This document shows, piece by piece, positions 1 through 5,646 of a stretch of DNA of 12,183 nucleotides. The stretch's first letter is position 1. Every line of letters begins with the position of its first letter. The stretch spans positions 1 to 12,183 of the forward strand of contig CALKVG010000294.1 of NCBI GenBank assembly GCA_937998045.1, given 5' to 3'. The stretch comes from an uncultured Myxococcales bacterium. GTDB lineage: Bacteria; Myxococcota_A; Polyangia; Polyangiales; Polyangiaceae. The position numbers and the translations under genes were made by a program. The notes beneath the pieces were generated by a model. It did not search any database, was not told the origin of the DNA, and saw nothing but the letters and a program-made list of their open reading frames with translations.

Positions 1-394
1 GCGGTTGCGCGCGAGGCGGCTCGGGCTCGGTGGCTGCCGCCTTGGCGGGGGACGGCGTCGGCGCGGGGGACGGCGTCGGCGCGGAGGATGGCGTCGGCGC
101 GGATGGCCTCGGCGCGGATGGCCTCGGCGCGGATGATGGCGTCTTCGCGGATGGCGTCGGCGCGCCCGCCGGAGGGGCGCCGGTCCGTGGCGCCGGCGAA
201 GTGTCGAGCGTCCCGTCCTCGAGCGCCTCGAGGAACGCGTTCGCCTTCGCGCGCTCGGCGGCCACGTCGAAGCCGGCCGCCTTCAGCTCGGCCTCCGCCT
301 GCTCGACGCTCACGCTCGCGGCGCGATCGATCTCGTCCTCGCCCGCATCGTCGGCGAGCTTGTTCCAAAGGTCTGCGTGCTTGCGCTGGGGCAT
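1..394 (-). CDS. Small partner of sigma-like protein, Pro/Ala/Ser-rich tail (3' end outside window)
   Basis: Seen: a stop-free minus-strand frame begins with ATG at 394-392 and runs off the left edge, giving at least 131 residues. The first 60 residues are charged and probably helical (MPQRKHADLWNKLADDAGED, then Ala/Glu-rich helices ending in FLEALED). From about residue 63 the protein becomes a Pro/Ala/Ser/Thr-rich tail built from short repeats such as PSAPRPSAPTP. The start codon overlaps the stop of the upstream sigma-like gene (TGATG, 1 bp shared), so the two are almost certainly translated together. The family is not recognised. Inference: as the cotranscribed partner of a sigma-like protein it could modulate it, for example as an anti-sigma-like or accessory factor, but no zinc finger or membrane segment is visible in the part present. 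The tail looks like a flexible linker to something beyond the window. Confidence 0.72.
   Translation of the reverse strand, partial: MPQRKHADLWNKLADDAGEDEIDRAASVSVEQAEAELKAAGFDVAAERAKANAFLEALEDGTLDTSPAPRTGAPPAGAPTPSAKTPSSAPRPSAPRPSAPTPSSAPTPSPAPTPSPAKAAATEPEPPRAQP
50..165. repeat. Short tandem repeats (15-18 bp) encoding a Pro/Ala/Ser linker
   Basis: Plus-strand units of the form GGCGTCGGCGCGGATG or GGCCTCGGCGCGGATG follow each other with unit lengths of 15 and 18 bp. All are multiples of three, so the frame of the minus-strand gene is kept. They encode its PSAP(R/T)P tail. Such repeats can gain or lose copies by slippage and would then change linker length only. Confidence 0.75.
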
Positions 395-1062
395 CACTCG
401 TCCTCCTCGAATTTGGCGCCGCGCTCGGCGGCGAGCAAACGATTCACGTGCCGATTGCGCCGATCGGCGGCGCGGTAGAACTCCTCCGGCTCGCGGTTGC
501 TCAGGCGCGCCATCTCGCGCGGCTCCTCCACGCCCGCGAGGTAATAGTCGAGCCAGAGCAGGTTGAGCTTGTCCCCCGCCTCGATGAAGGCCGCGCGCAG
601 AGCGGCGGTGCGCTCCTTCGCGCGAGACTCCTCCGCTTGTTCGGTCTCCAGGCGGACGGCGAAGTCCTCGATGGATGGGACGCCGGCGTCGCTGCGGTCG
701 AGGCCCTGTTCGCGGAGGAAGCCCTCTTCGGCCTTGCGGCGCGTCGCGTCCTCACGAATCGCGTTGGTCTGCTCGCTCCACACGAAGCGGCAAAGGCACT
801 TCGCGAGCGTGACAACCCGCGGGTCCCACCCTTGCTCGACGAGGCGCATGTAGGCCCGATCACGCAGGTCCTGCGCGGCGGCCATGCTGCGCGTCTTCTT
901 GAACGCGAAGTTCAGCGCAATCGAGCTTGCGCCGGCCAGGTCGTTCGCTCGGAGCAGCGACGCCAGCTGTCGACTCTCCAACCGCGTGAGCGGTCGCCCG
1001 AGCGCGTTCGTCCCCACGTACTTCGGCCCCTCGAAGGCGGCGGTCTGTTTCTGGATGTTCAA
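394..1062 (-). CDS. RNA polymerase sigma-70-like protein (divergent)
   Basis: The 222-residue product has two blocks that resemble sigma-70 domains. Residues about 45-115 look like region 2: RDRAYMRLVEQGWDPRVVTL, followed by an aromatic-rich segment and the basic REDATRRK. Residues about 165-215 look like region 4: an LWLDYYLAGVEEPREMARL helix-turn-helix with the motif REPEEFYRAADRRNRHVNRL. An acidic linker joins them. This matches the layout of short ECF-like sigma factors, but the similarity is weak and judged by eye. The start is not certain. The frame is open far upstream, but TTG at 1062 sits 4 nt after GGGGGA and gives a compact protein; an ATG in this frame does not occur until after residue 50. 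The stop overlaps the ATG of the next gene, so it is the first gene of a coupled pair. An alternative is a DNA-binding regulator that is not a true sigma factor. Confidence 0.68.
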   Translation of the reverse strand: MNIQKQTAAFEGPKYVGTNALGRPLTRLESRQLASLLRANDLAGASSIALNFAFKKTRSMAAAQDLRDRAYMRLVEQGWDPRVVTLAKCLCRFVWSEQTNAIREDATRRKAEEGFLREQGLDRSDAGVPSIEDFAVRLETEQAEESRAKERTAALRAAFIEAGDKLNLLWLDYYLAGVEEPREMARLSNREPEEFYRAADRRNRHVNRLLAAERGAKFEEDE

Positions 1063-1096
1063 TCGTTCCCCCAGCGGTTGGGCGCGGCATGAGAGC

Positions 1097-1152
1097 AAGA
1101 AAAGGCGGGCGCAGGAAGCGCCGCCCCCCTTCCGTGCGAGCGGCGCTTCCTG
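1097..1152 (-). terminator. Rho-independent-like terminator after the 205-residue protein gene
   Basis: A perfect 13-bp inverted repeat, CAGGAAGCGCCGC (1112-1124) and GCGGCGCTTCCTG (1140-1152), encloses a 15-nt loop. Read on the minus strand it lies about 45 nt after the stop of the 1197-1814 gene. It is followed, 8 nt after the stem, by TTTTCTT (1103-1097). The delayed T tract makes it imperfect as an intrinsic terminator. It also precedes the sigma-like gene by about 35 nt and could sit in that gene's leader. Confidence 0.6.
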
Positions 1153-1196
1153 TCCCGGATCAGGCGCTTTCGCGCGCCTATGCGACGAGGCGGCGA

Positions 1197-1814
1197 CTAC
1201 TTCGTGGCGGGCGCCGCAGCGTTGGCTGCGGGCGCGCTCGAAGCGGTCGACGCCGGCTGTGTGGCGGGCGGCGAGGCAGTCGGCGAAGCCGGCGTCACCG
1301 GAGAAACCGGTGCAGCCGGCGCCGTGGCCGCGGTCGGCGCGGTGACGGGGGTCACGGTGACTCCGGTCACGTTGCCTTTGACGGCGAGCTTTTGCTTCTT
1401 GCTCGTCGTCCCACGCGCTGCGCGCGTGGCCCTGGCCTTGGCTGCCCGGGCGGCACGCTGCTCGGTGGACAGCGGCGCTTTCGCCTTGGGAGGCGTGAGG
1501 CCGAAGTCCGCCAGAGTCTGCGTCGCGCCGGCGTACGCAGCAAGGACGAGGCGCTCGTAAGCCCTGACAATGGGCCCAATTTGCGCGTCCGTCGCCCGCT
1601 CCGCAGCCAGTGCGTCCTTGACGCCAGCATGCGCCGCTTCCACGGCCTGCATCGCGTTCGCCAGATTCTGTAGAACCTGGATCAGCGAAGCCGACGTGTA
1701 CGCGGTGCCCCCGATCGTGAACTGCCCGTTCGGAAAATGCTTCGTCGTGCCGGCGATGAGAGCCTGCACGTGCGCCAAGGCAGCCGCCTTGGTTTTCGAC
1801 GTTGTAGTAGACAT
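1197..1814 (-). CDS. Hypothetical protein, helical N-terminus with Ala/Pro/Thr-rich tail
   Basis: The product has 205 residues. The ATG at 1814 is preceded by AAGGAGAG about 8 nt upstream, a clear ribosome binding site. Residues 1-120 look alpha-helical and soluble, with no signal peptide; they include the motif FPNGQFTIGGTAYT (about 27-40) and a long Ala-rich helical stretch. Residues about 121-150 are very basic (AARAAKARATRAARGTTSKK). The last 55 residues are a low-complexity Thr/Val/Pro/Ala tail. The family is not recognised and no catalytic motif is visible. The basic segment followed by a disordered tail would suit a nucleic-acid- or polyanion-associated protein, but this is only a guess. 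It appears to be a single-gene transcript: a long leader lies upstream and a terminator-like hairpin downstream. Confidence 0.8.
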   Translation of the reverse strand: MSTTTSKTKAAALAHVQALIAGTTKHFPNGQFTIGGTAYTSASLIQVLQNLANAMQAVEAAHAGVKDALAAERATDAQIGPIVRAYERLVLAAYAGATQTLADFGLTPPKAKAPLSTEQRAARAAKARATRAARGTTSKKQKLAVKGNVTGVTVTPVTAPTAATAPAAPVSPVTPASPTASPPATQPASTASSAPAANAAAPATK

Positions 1815-2148
1815 GGTACTTTCTCTCCTTTCTGAGGGGGGAGCCGTGGCTCCGTCGCTGGAGCGCCGTGGGTGGCGCGCCGTTCGTCGCGCCCCTCATA
1901 TGGACACTCTGACGTCAGGGCCCGATTCCGCGCCGCAGGAGGAGAAATCGACAGGGGGTCGGTCGATTTCTGTAAGTGCGCGAAAGGACAAGGAGGGAGG
2001 GAGACGCGTCCTCGTATCCTCTGCCCGTGCCGCATCGAGCCGGGCAATGGCGCTGCCTAGGCAGGGCCCTTCTGCGAGGAGTCCCCGCTCCGCCGACGCG
2101 ACGATCGTGACGCAATCGCTCGGTCTGCGTGCGCTTCGCGCTCCGCTT
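1815..2148. other. Intergenic leader/promoter region of the 1197-1814 gene
   Basis: No credible gene is seen here. The stretch holds a short hairpin close to the start codon (GGAGCC/GGCTCC, 1840-1853), the 10-bp palindrome CTGACGTCAG (1909-1918) and a longer inverted repeat at 1943-1971. Together they suggest the regulatory region of the minus-strand gene that starts at 1814. I could not assign a -35/-10 pair with confidence. Confidence 0.5.
1943..1971. promoter_or_regulatory. Perfect 10-bp inverted repeat, possible operator or leader hairpin
   Basis: AGAAATCGAC (1943-1952) and GTCGATTTCT (1962-1971) are exact reverse complements separated by 9 nt. The element lies about 130 bp upstream of the ATG at 1814. 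It is AT-richer than its surroundings, and no T tract follows on either strand. That favours a protein-binding site or RNA hairpin over a terminator. Confidence 0.45.
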
Positions 2149-2340
2149 TCACCCGACGCGGTATTTCAGCAGCTCCGCCACCTGGACGATAGCCGATCCG
2201 TTGGTAAATCGAGTTGGACACGGGATTGCCTAAATCCGCGAACAGGATGCAGCGGAGCTCAGTCGCGAGCAGCTGTTGGACAGCGCCGTGACGCATGCCT
2301 GCGAGCCGTCCAGATGCGTGGCGGGTGGGGAGCTTGTTCA
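2149..2340 (-). pseudogene. Remnant of a GNAT-family N-acetyltransferase
   Basis: On the minus strand, 2278-2183 encodes QQLLATELRCILFADLGNP followed by VSNSIYQRIGYRP. This closely follows the C-terminal GNAT motif (LFTDLANPTSNxIYxxIGYRP) that forms the last part of the acetyl-CoA-binding fold. Just upstream, in a different frame (about 2335-2280), the sequence reads SPPATHLDGSQACVTALS. It matches the preceding acetyl-CoA-binding loop (TPPxxRGxGYAxxxVxALS), but the R/Q-x-x-G-x-G/A signature is spoiled. A third frame gives VAELLKYRVG and a stop at 2151-2149, resembling the usual C-terminus. At least two frameshifts and the missing N-terminal half show a dead gene. Seen: the motifs and frame changes. 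Inferred: one ancestral acetyltransferase that was truncated and decayed. Confidence 0.7.
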
Positions 2341-2495
2341 AGGCTGCTTTGAAGATGAAGTACGCCCGTGGTGCCGACACGTGAGCACCCGCCAGTTGGC
2401 GCTTGTGCCGGACGTGTTACCGATATCACCGTATGGCGCAGACTGAACTCGGTGGTTGGCGGATTGATGGTTGGTGCTCGCGGAATTGCGCGCGC

Positions 2496-3290
2496 TCAAT
2501 ACGTCTCAATCTCCTCCGCCTTCACCCCGAGCCGCGCCGCGAGCTTCGCGATCGTCTCCGCGTGCGGCTTCGCCACTTCGCTGCGCTCGATGCGCGCAAT
2601 CTCCTTCGCGCTGATCCCCTCGAAGTCCTCGCGGCGCAGCCCGCGTTGGAGCCGCAGCCGCCGTAGGGCACCGCCGAAGCTCGCGTCCTTCTCGAGGCTG
2701 CGCTGCTTCGCCCGACGGCGCGCCTCCGGATCGAACTCGTACAGGATGGCGTCCGCCGCGGCCTCGAAAGCGCCGAGCCGCACCGTCTGACCGCCATCGG
2801 TGACCTCGAAGTCATCGGGCGCCGCTCGCGGTCCGCCTGGGCGCACGAACCAGGCGAGCGGCACGACGAGCGACTCGAGGTTGCCTCGGTAGAGAACGAC
2901 CCCGCGATCGGCGGCGTCGACGGCTCCACCGATGAAGAGGTCATCGCGGTGCTCCGACGCAAGGACCTCGGCGATCTCGTCGGCCGCCAGGAGCTTCATC
3001 CCCTCTTCCTGGGCAACGACGAACCGGAACAGCGCGTAGAGGAGCTCCCGGCGCGCCCCTTCGACGCGCCCAAGAACGAGGAGGCGCTGATCGCCCTTGC
3101 GGGATCCGTGCAGCGAAGCGGCGAGGCGCTGCGTCGAGCTCGCGGCCGGCACAATCCAGAGCGCGCGGCGCCAGTGCACCTCGAACGCTTCGCGGATCTC
3201 CTCGCCCGAGCGAAGGGTCTTCGGACGTAGCGCCGCGAAGTGCTTTGCGGACTTCCCGTCGTGATCAACCAGAAAGACGGCTTCAGTCAT
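2496..3290 (-). CDS. DUF2442-like protein with C-terminal XRE-type helix-turn-helix (antitoxin-like regulator)
   Basis: The product has 264 residues. Residues 1-110 form a domain I do not recognise (starts MTEAVFLVDHDGKSAKHF). Residues about 112-190 resemble DUF2442: DDLFIGGAVDAADRGVVLYR, then LVVPLAWF and a strand-rich stretch. Residues about 205-262 are a cro/C1-type helix-turn-helix (FGGALRRLRLQRGLRREDF, ISAKEIARIERSEVAKPHAE, then AARLGVKAEEI). DUF2442 proteins are usually short and often sit beside DUF4160 proteins in toxin-antitoxin-like pairs, as here. The start at 3290 overlaps the end of the upstream DUF4160-like gene by 8 bp (ATGACTGA), indicating translational coupling. Inference: it binds DNA through the C-terminal domain and represses its own operon, probably at the inverted repeats upstream of 3570. 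The DUF2442 assignment is by eye; the helix-turn-helix is secure. Confidence 0.85.
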   Translation of the reverse strand: MTEAVFLVDHDGKSAKHFAALRPKTLRSGEEIREAFEVHWRRALWIVPAASSTQRLAASLHGSRKGDQRLLVLGRVEGARRELLYALFRFVVAQEEGMKLLAADEIAEVLASEHRDDLFIGGAVDAADRGVVLYRGNLESLVVPLAWFVRPGGPRAAPDDFEVTDGGQTVRLGAFEAAADAILYEFDPEARRRAKQRSLEKDASFGGALRRLRLQRGLRREDFEGISAKEIARIERSEVAKPHAETIAKLAARLGVKAEEIETY

Positions 3291-3570
3291 CGTCGGCCTC
3301 CCGCGGCGCCACCGGGTTGCTCGGGTACATCGCGTCCCATTGCGCTCGGAGTAGCGGCAGGTTCTCCGCGATTGCAGTGACGATCGCTTCGGGGACGTCG
3401 CCAGGGGGCGGCTCCTTGTCCATGAAGCGGCCGGACCGCAGGTTCCACCGCCACTGTCGCGTCCGATGCAGGACGGTGACGTGCGGAGGCTCGAGCCGTT
3501 CGCGATCGCGAATCTTCACCCGCCAGCCGCGGCTTTCCCAGGGTGGCGGCAGGGGGAGCGAGAGCGCCAT
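3283..3570 (-). CDS. DUF4160-like small protein (possible toxin partner)
   Basis: The product is 95 residues from the ATG at 3570. The fold pattern follows DUF4160. A strand with WRVKIRDRERLEPPHVTVLH sits where that family has the PPHFHV core. It is followed by WRWNLRSGRFM and a C-terminal helix, PEAIVTAIAENLPLLRAQWD. The family's biochemical role is not established; its genes commonly neighbour DUF2442 genes in arrangements read as toxin-antitoxin modules. An upstream in-frame TTG at 3624 exists, but it falls on the first T of the predicted -35 box. ATG 3570, about 27 nt after the -10 box, is therefore the better start, although its ribosome binding site (GGAGA, about 11 nt away) is weak. 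It is the first gene of a two-gene operon with the 264-residue regulator. Confidence 0.78.
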   Translation of the reverse strand: MALSLPLPPPWESRGWRVKIRDRERLEPPHVTVLHRTRQWRWNLRSGRFMDKEPPPGDVPEAIVTAIAENLPLLRAQWDAMYPSNPVAPREADDD

Positions 3571-3592
3571 CGTGGGCCCGAGTCTCCATGCT

Positions 3593-3605
3593 GGACAATA
3601 TGTCC
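3593..3605. promoter_or_regulatory. Inverted repeat GGACA-N3-TGTCC over the -10 box (operator candidate)
   Basis: GGACAATATGTCC is a 5-bp perfect inverted repeat with a 3-nt centre. It covers the predicted -10 hexamer of the DUF4160/DUF2442 operon. A protein bound here would block RNA polymerase. It pairs with the similar site at 3630-3643. Confidence 0.6.
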
Positions 3606-3624
3606 CCTCATGCGTTCGAGTCAA
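3597..3624 (-). promoter_or_regulatory. Sigma-70-type promoter of the DUF4160/DUF2442 operon
   Basis: On the minus strand TTGACT (3624-3619, five of six consensus bases) is separated by 16 bp from CATATT (3602-3597, four of six). The predicted transcript starts near 3590, giving a leader of about 20 nt before ATG 3570. The placement between two matching inverted repeats strengthens the call. Confidence 0.6.
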
Positions 3625-3629
3625 GACAG

Positions 3630-3643
3630 GGACATTTTTGTCC
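3630..3643. promoter_or_regulatory. Inverted repeat GGACA-N4-TGTCC upstream of the -35 box (operator candidate)
   Basis: GGACATTTTTGTCC repeats the half-sites of 3593-3605 with a 4-nt centre. The two centres are about 37 bp apart, close to 3.5 helical turns. It lies a few bases upstream of the -35 box. Confidence 0.55.
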
Positions 3644-3664
3644 TCCCGGGCTCGCTACCAAGCC

Positions 3665-4845
3665 GGCGAACCGCGCGCCGGTTTCCACGCTCCAGGTTCC
3701 GGCGCCGAAGCCTCGTCCGTCCCAGGCGGCCCGACGATCTCGCGAGCGCGGCCGGCCGGACACCGAGTGCGGGTCGAGGGCAACGGGGCTCAGCTTCTAC
3801 GCTCGGAGCCGAGGCTTGTGCGCGTCCTGGGGAGACCTTTTCGTTCCTACTCGCGGTTCGGAAGCGTCTGGTGGCGCCCCTTTGGCAACGGATCGCGGCA
3901 TGGAGCTTCCTTCGCCCAACTCGTAGGCTTCGTGTCGTACCTCGGGCGCTGCACGCGCGGGCCCTTTGGCCGCGGCCTCCAATCTGGATGGTCGGAACGA
4001 AGACCCTTCCGTTGGCGACTGCGGTCGGTGCGTTCATGGACCGGGGCTGTCTGCTTGGAGTCGCGGTTTGGAGGCTACGCATCGGGCATCGCCCGCGACG
4101 AGTCTCGGTTCGAGCGCTCCTGGGCGCGACTTGCTCGTTGCGAGTCGAGATCCGTAGGCGGCTGACCGCGTCCTTTCTGCTATGCGTCGAGGACCTGAAC
4201 TAAGTGCGGCGCTTCCAGCGCTAGGGAGCGCGGGTCGAAGCCACCGCAGCCCGCCCCTTCGCGTTCGAGTCGCGATCCCTAGGCGAAGAAGTGAGCCTTG
4301 TAGCGTACCAGTCGCGGTCCCTTGTCGAAGGGGTGCATCTTGTAGCGTACGACTCGCGGTCCGTTGACGAACGAGCGCATCATGTCCCGTACGGACTGCG
4401 ATTCCTACGCTACGCAGCGTGGCTCGCGGCGAACGTGTCGCGGTCCTTCAGCTCAAAGCCGCGTCTCTTCCCGCACGAACCGCGGTTCGTAGGGGCAGGA
4501 GCGCGCCCGGTATCGTACGAATCGTGGTTCCGAACGTGAGGGCCGCATCTCGTACGGTGATGACCACGGTTCGCAGGCTCCTCCCCGCGACGGGTCGCCT
4601 ATGGCCCACGGGTCGTAAGCGCCGAGCTGCGCCCTTGGCACTACGAGTCACGACTTCCAGTCTCCGGACAGCGTCCTGTCCGCGTTGGAGTTCGACCCGC
4701 AGGGTCATGGGCGCAATTCGTGCGAAAAGAACCGCGATGCCCAGCGTCCAAGCCGCGCCCTTTCTGCGTTCGATCGCGCCTCGCAACGATCTGACCGCGG
4801 TCCGTTGCCGCCGAACAGCGGTCATCGGTGATCGTATGCACGACC
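3665..4845. repeat. Array of about 28 degenerate 42-bp tandem repeats with palindromic core
   Basis: Contiguous units of 42 bp can be laid out from 3794 to 4213 (ten units at 3794, 3836, 3878 and so on). After one 44-bp unit, fourteen more run from 4258 to 4845 (4258, 4300, 4342 ... 4804). More decayed units extend left to about 3665. A typical unit reads GTNNCGTACGANTCGCGGTT then C, a variable block, and a GC-rich end such as GCGCGCCC. Translating the plus strand gives a 14-residue period such as VAYQSRSLVEGVHL and VAYDSRSVDERAHH. Units diverge strongly from each other, and the consensus is best kept around the CGCGG core. There are no unique spacers. No gene is convincing here: the open frames change at the 44-bp unit and contain stops. 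Role unknown; it may be a protein-binding array, a structured transcript or a decaying minisatellite. Confidence 0.85.
4475..4490. repeat. Perfect 16-bp palindrome in the repeat array
   Basis: ACGAACCGCGGTTCGT is a perfect palindrome centred on CCGCGG. It is the cleanest example of the symmetric core to which most units of the 42-bp array approximate (TACGANYCGCGGTTCGTA). Confidence 0.85.
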
Positions 4846-4849
4846 TCCT

Positions 4850-5173
4850 TTACGCTCCCTTCGACCCCACGCACCGAACGGGCACGAATTCCCTTGCGGC
4901 GAGGAAAGTGGTGTCCCTGGAGAGATTGAGCTCTTCGACCAGTTGTTTGCTGGGTCCCACCTCTTCGTGCGACAGAAAAAGGGAGGCGAACACCTCGTCG
5001 TCGCTCGGCGGGCTCGGGATGACCCGTGGAGAAGGCTGCGGATGGACGGCCGCGAGCTGGGCGGTTTCCGGCGTCGTTCCGGCAGGCGTCGACACAGCGT
5101 GCGGTGGCGGCGCGTGCTCGCAAGCGGCCAGCATAAGGAGCATCGCCACGGCCAGGGATTCACAGGTCTGCAT
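4850..5173 (-). CDS. Small putative lipoprotein
   Basis: The product has 107 residues. The N-terminus MQTCESLAVAMLLMLAAC has a hydrophobic stretch ending in a good lipobox (LAAC, Cys18), so export and lipid attachment are likely, although the n-region lacks the usual positive charge. Residues 19-60 are Pro/Ala/Thr-rich and look disordered. The C-terminal half has a more ordered, charged segment (DDEVFASLFLSHEEVGPSKQ onward) that is not recognised. No in-frame start lies upstream before a stop, which fixes the ATG at 5173, yet no good ribosome binding site is visible. It is the last gene of a string of minus-strand envelope genes, 70 nt after its neighbour. Its TAA stop (4852-4850) touches the right edge of the 42-bp repeat array. 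Confidence 0.68.
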   Translation of the reverse strand: MQTCESLAVAMLLMLAACEHAPPPHAVSTPAGTTPETAQLAAVHPQPSPRVIPSPPSDDEVFASLFLSHEEVGPSKQLVEELNLSRDTTFLAAREFVPVRCVGSKGA

Positions 5174-5243
5174 GATCTGGGGACCGGAGCGGTCCTGCTC
5201 GTCGCCGCGTCCTTCGAGTCACCGCAAGCTCGCCGGATGCAGG

Positions 5244-5507
5244 TCACCCCGGCTGTTGCCGCGAGGCCAATCGTTCTGCTGCGACATGGACGGCCAGAAC
5301 ACGCTTCATCAGCGCCTCACGCTGTTCGGCACTCGGCGGTCGCTCCCGCCAGCCTTCGGCCTCCTTCGCACACGCGAGGGCTGCCTCTCGCAGTTCGCGT
5401 TCTTCTGGCCCATCGGGCGCGTGCGACAGTCGCCTCAGGGTCAGGTCGATCGCCTCGAGCACGACGACGACGCCCTTGGACCATGTGTCGTGCGACCCTC
5501 GCTTCAT
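5244..5507 (-). CDS. Small hypothetical soluble protein, alpha-helical
   Basis: The product has 87 residues. The ATG at 5507 is preceded by GGGGGAAG at good distance. The sequence looks like a helical bundle with no signal peptide. It has a first helix (WSKGVVVVLEAIDLTLRRLS), a charged loop with HAPDGPEERELREAALACAK, and a last helix from AEQREALMKRVLAVHVAAER. The family is not recognised, and one cysteine and no catalytic motif are visible. It lies between a membrane protein gene (139 nt upstream) and a lipoprotein gene (70 nt downstream) on the same strand. It may be a cytoplasmic partner of these envelope genes; this is context only. Confidence 0.68.
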   Translation of the reverse strand: MKRGSHDTWSKGVVVVLEAIDLTLRRLSHAPDGPEERELREAALACAKEAEGWRERPPSAEQREALMKRVLAVHVAAERLASRQQPG

Positions 5508-5646
5508 CGTCTTCCCCCGCGTACGGTTTCCGGCAGTCTAACAGGGCGATGCGGGCGGCGGGCGGCGCACCGGATGGGGGCCTGCAGGCAGTCACGACAT
5601 CAAGTCGGTCTGCGCCTACGGAGCGTGCACGACTTACGGCAAATAC

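Noticed and set aside
1342..1370. Two small hairpins GTGAC-N4-GTCAC
   Set aside because: They lie inside the 205-residue coding sequence and arise from its repeated Val-Thr codons.
1063..1899. N-terminal extension of the sigma-like frame up to 1899
   Set aside because: The extension runs through the terminator-like hairpin and out of frame across the 205-residue gene. The sigma-like part starts only after 1062.
3665..4845. CRISPR array
   Set aside because: Repeats are contiguous, strongly degenerate and lack unique spacers between near-identical repeats. No cas gene is nearby.
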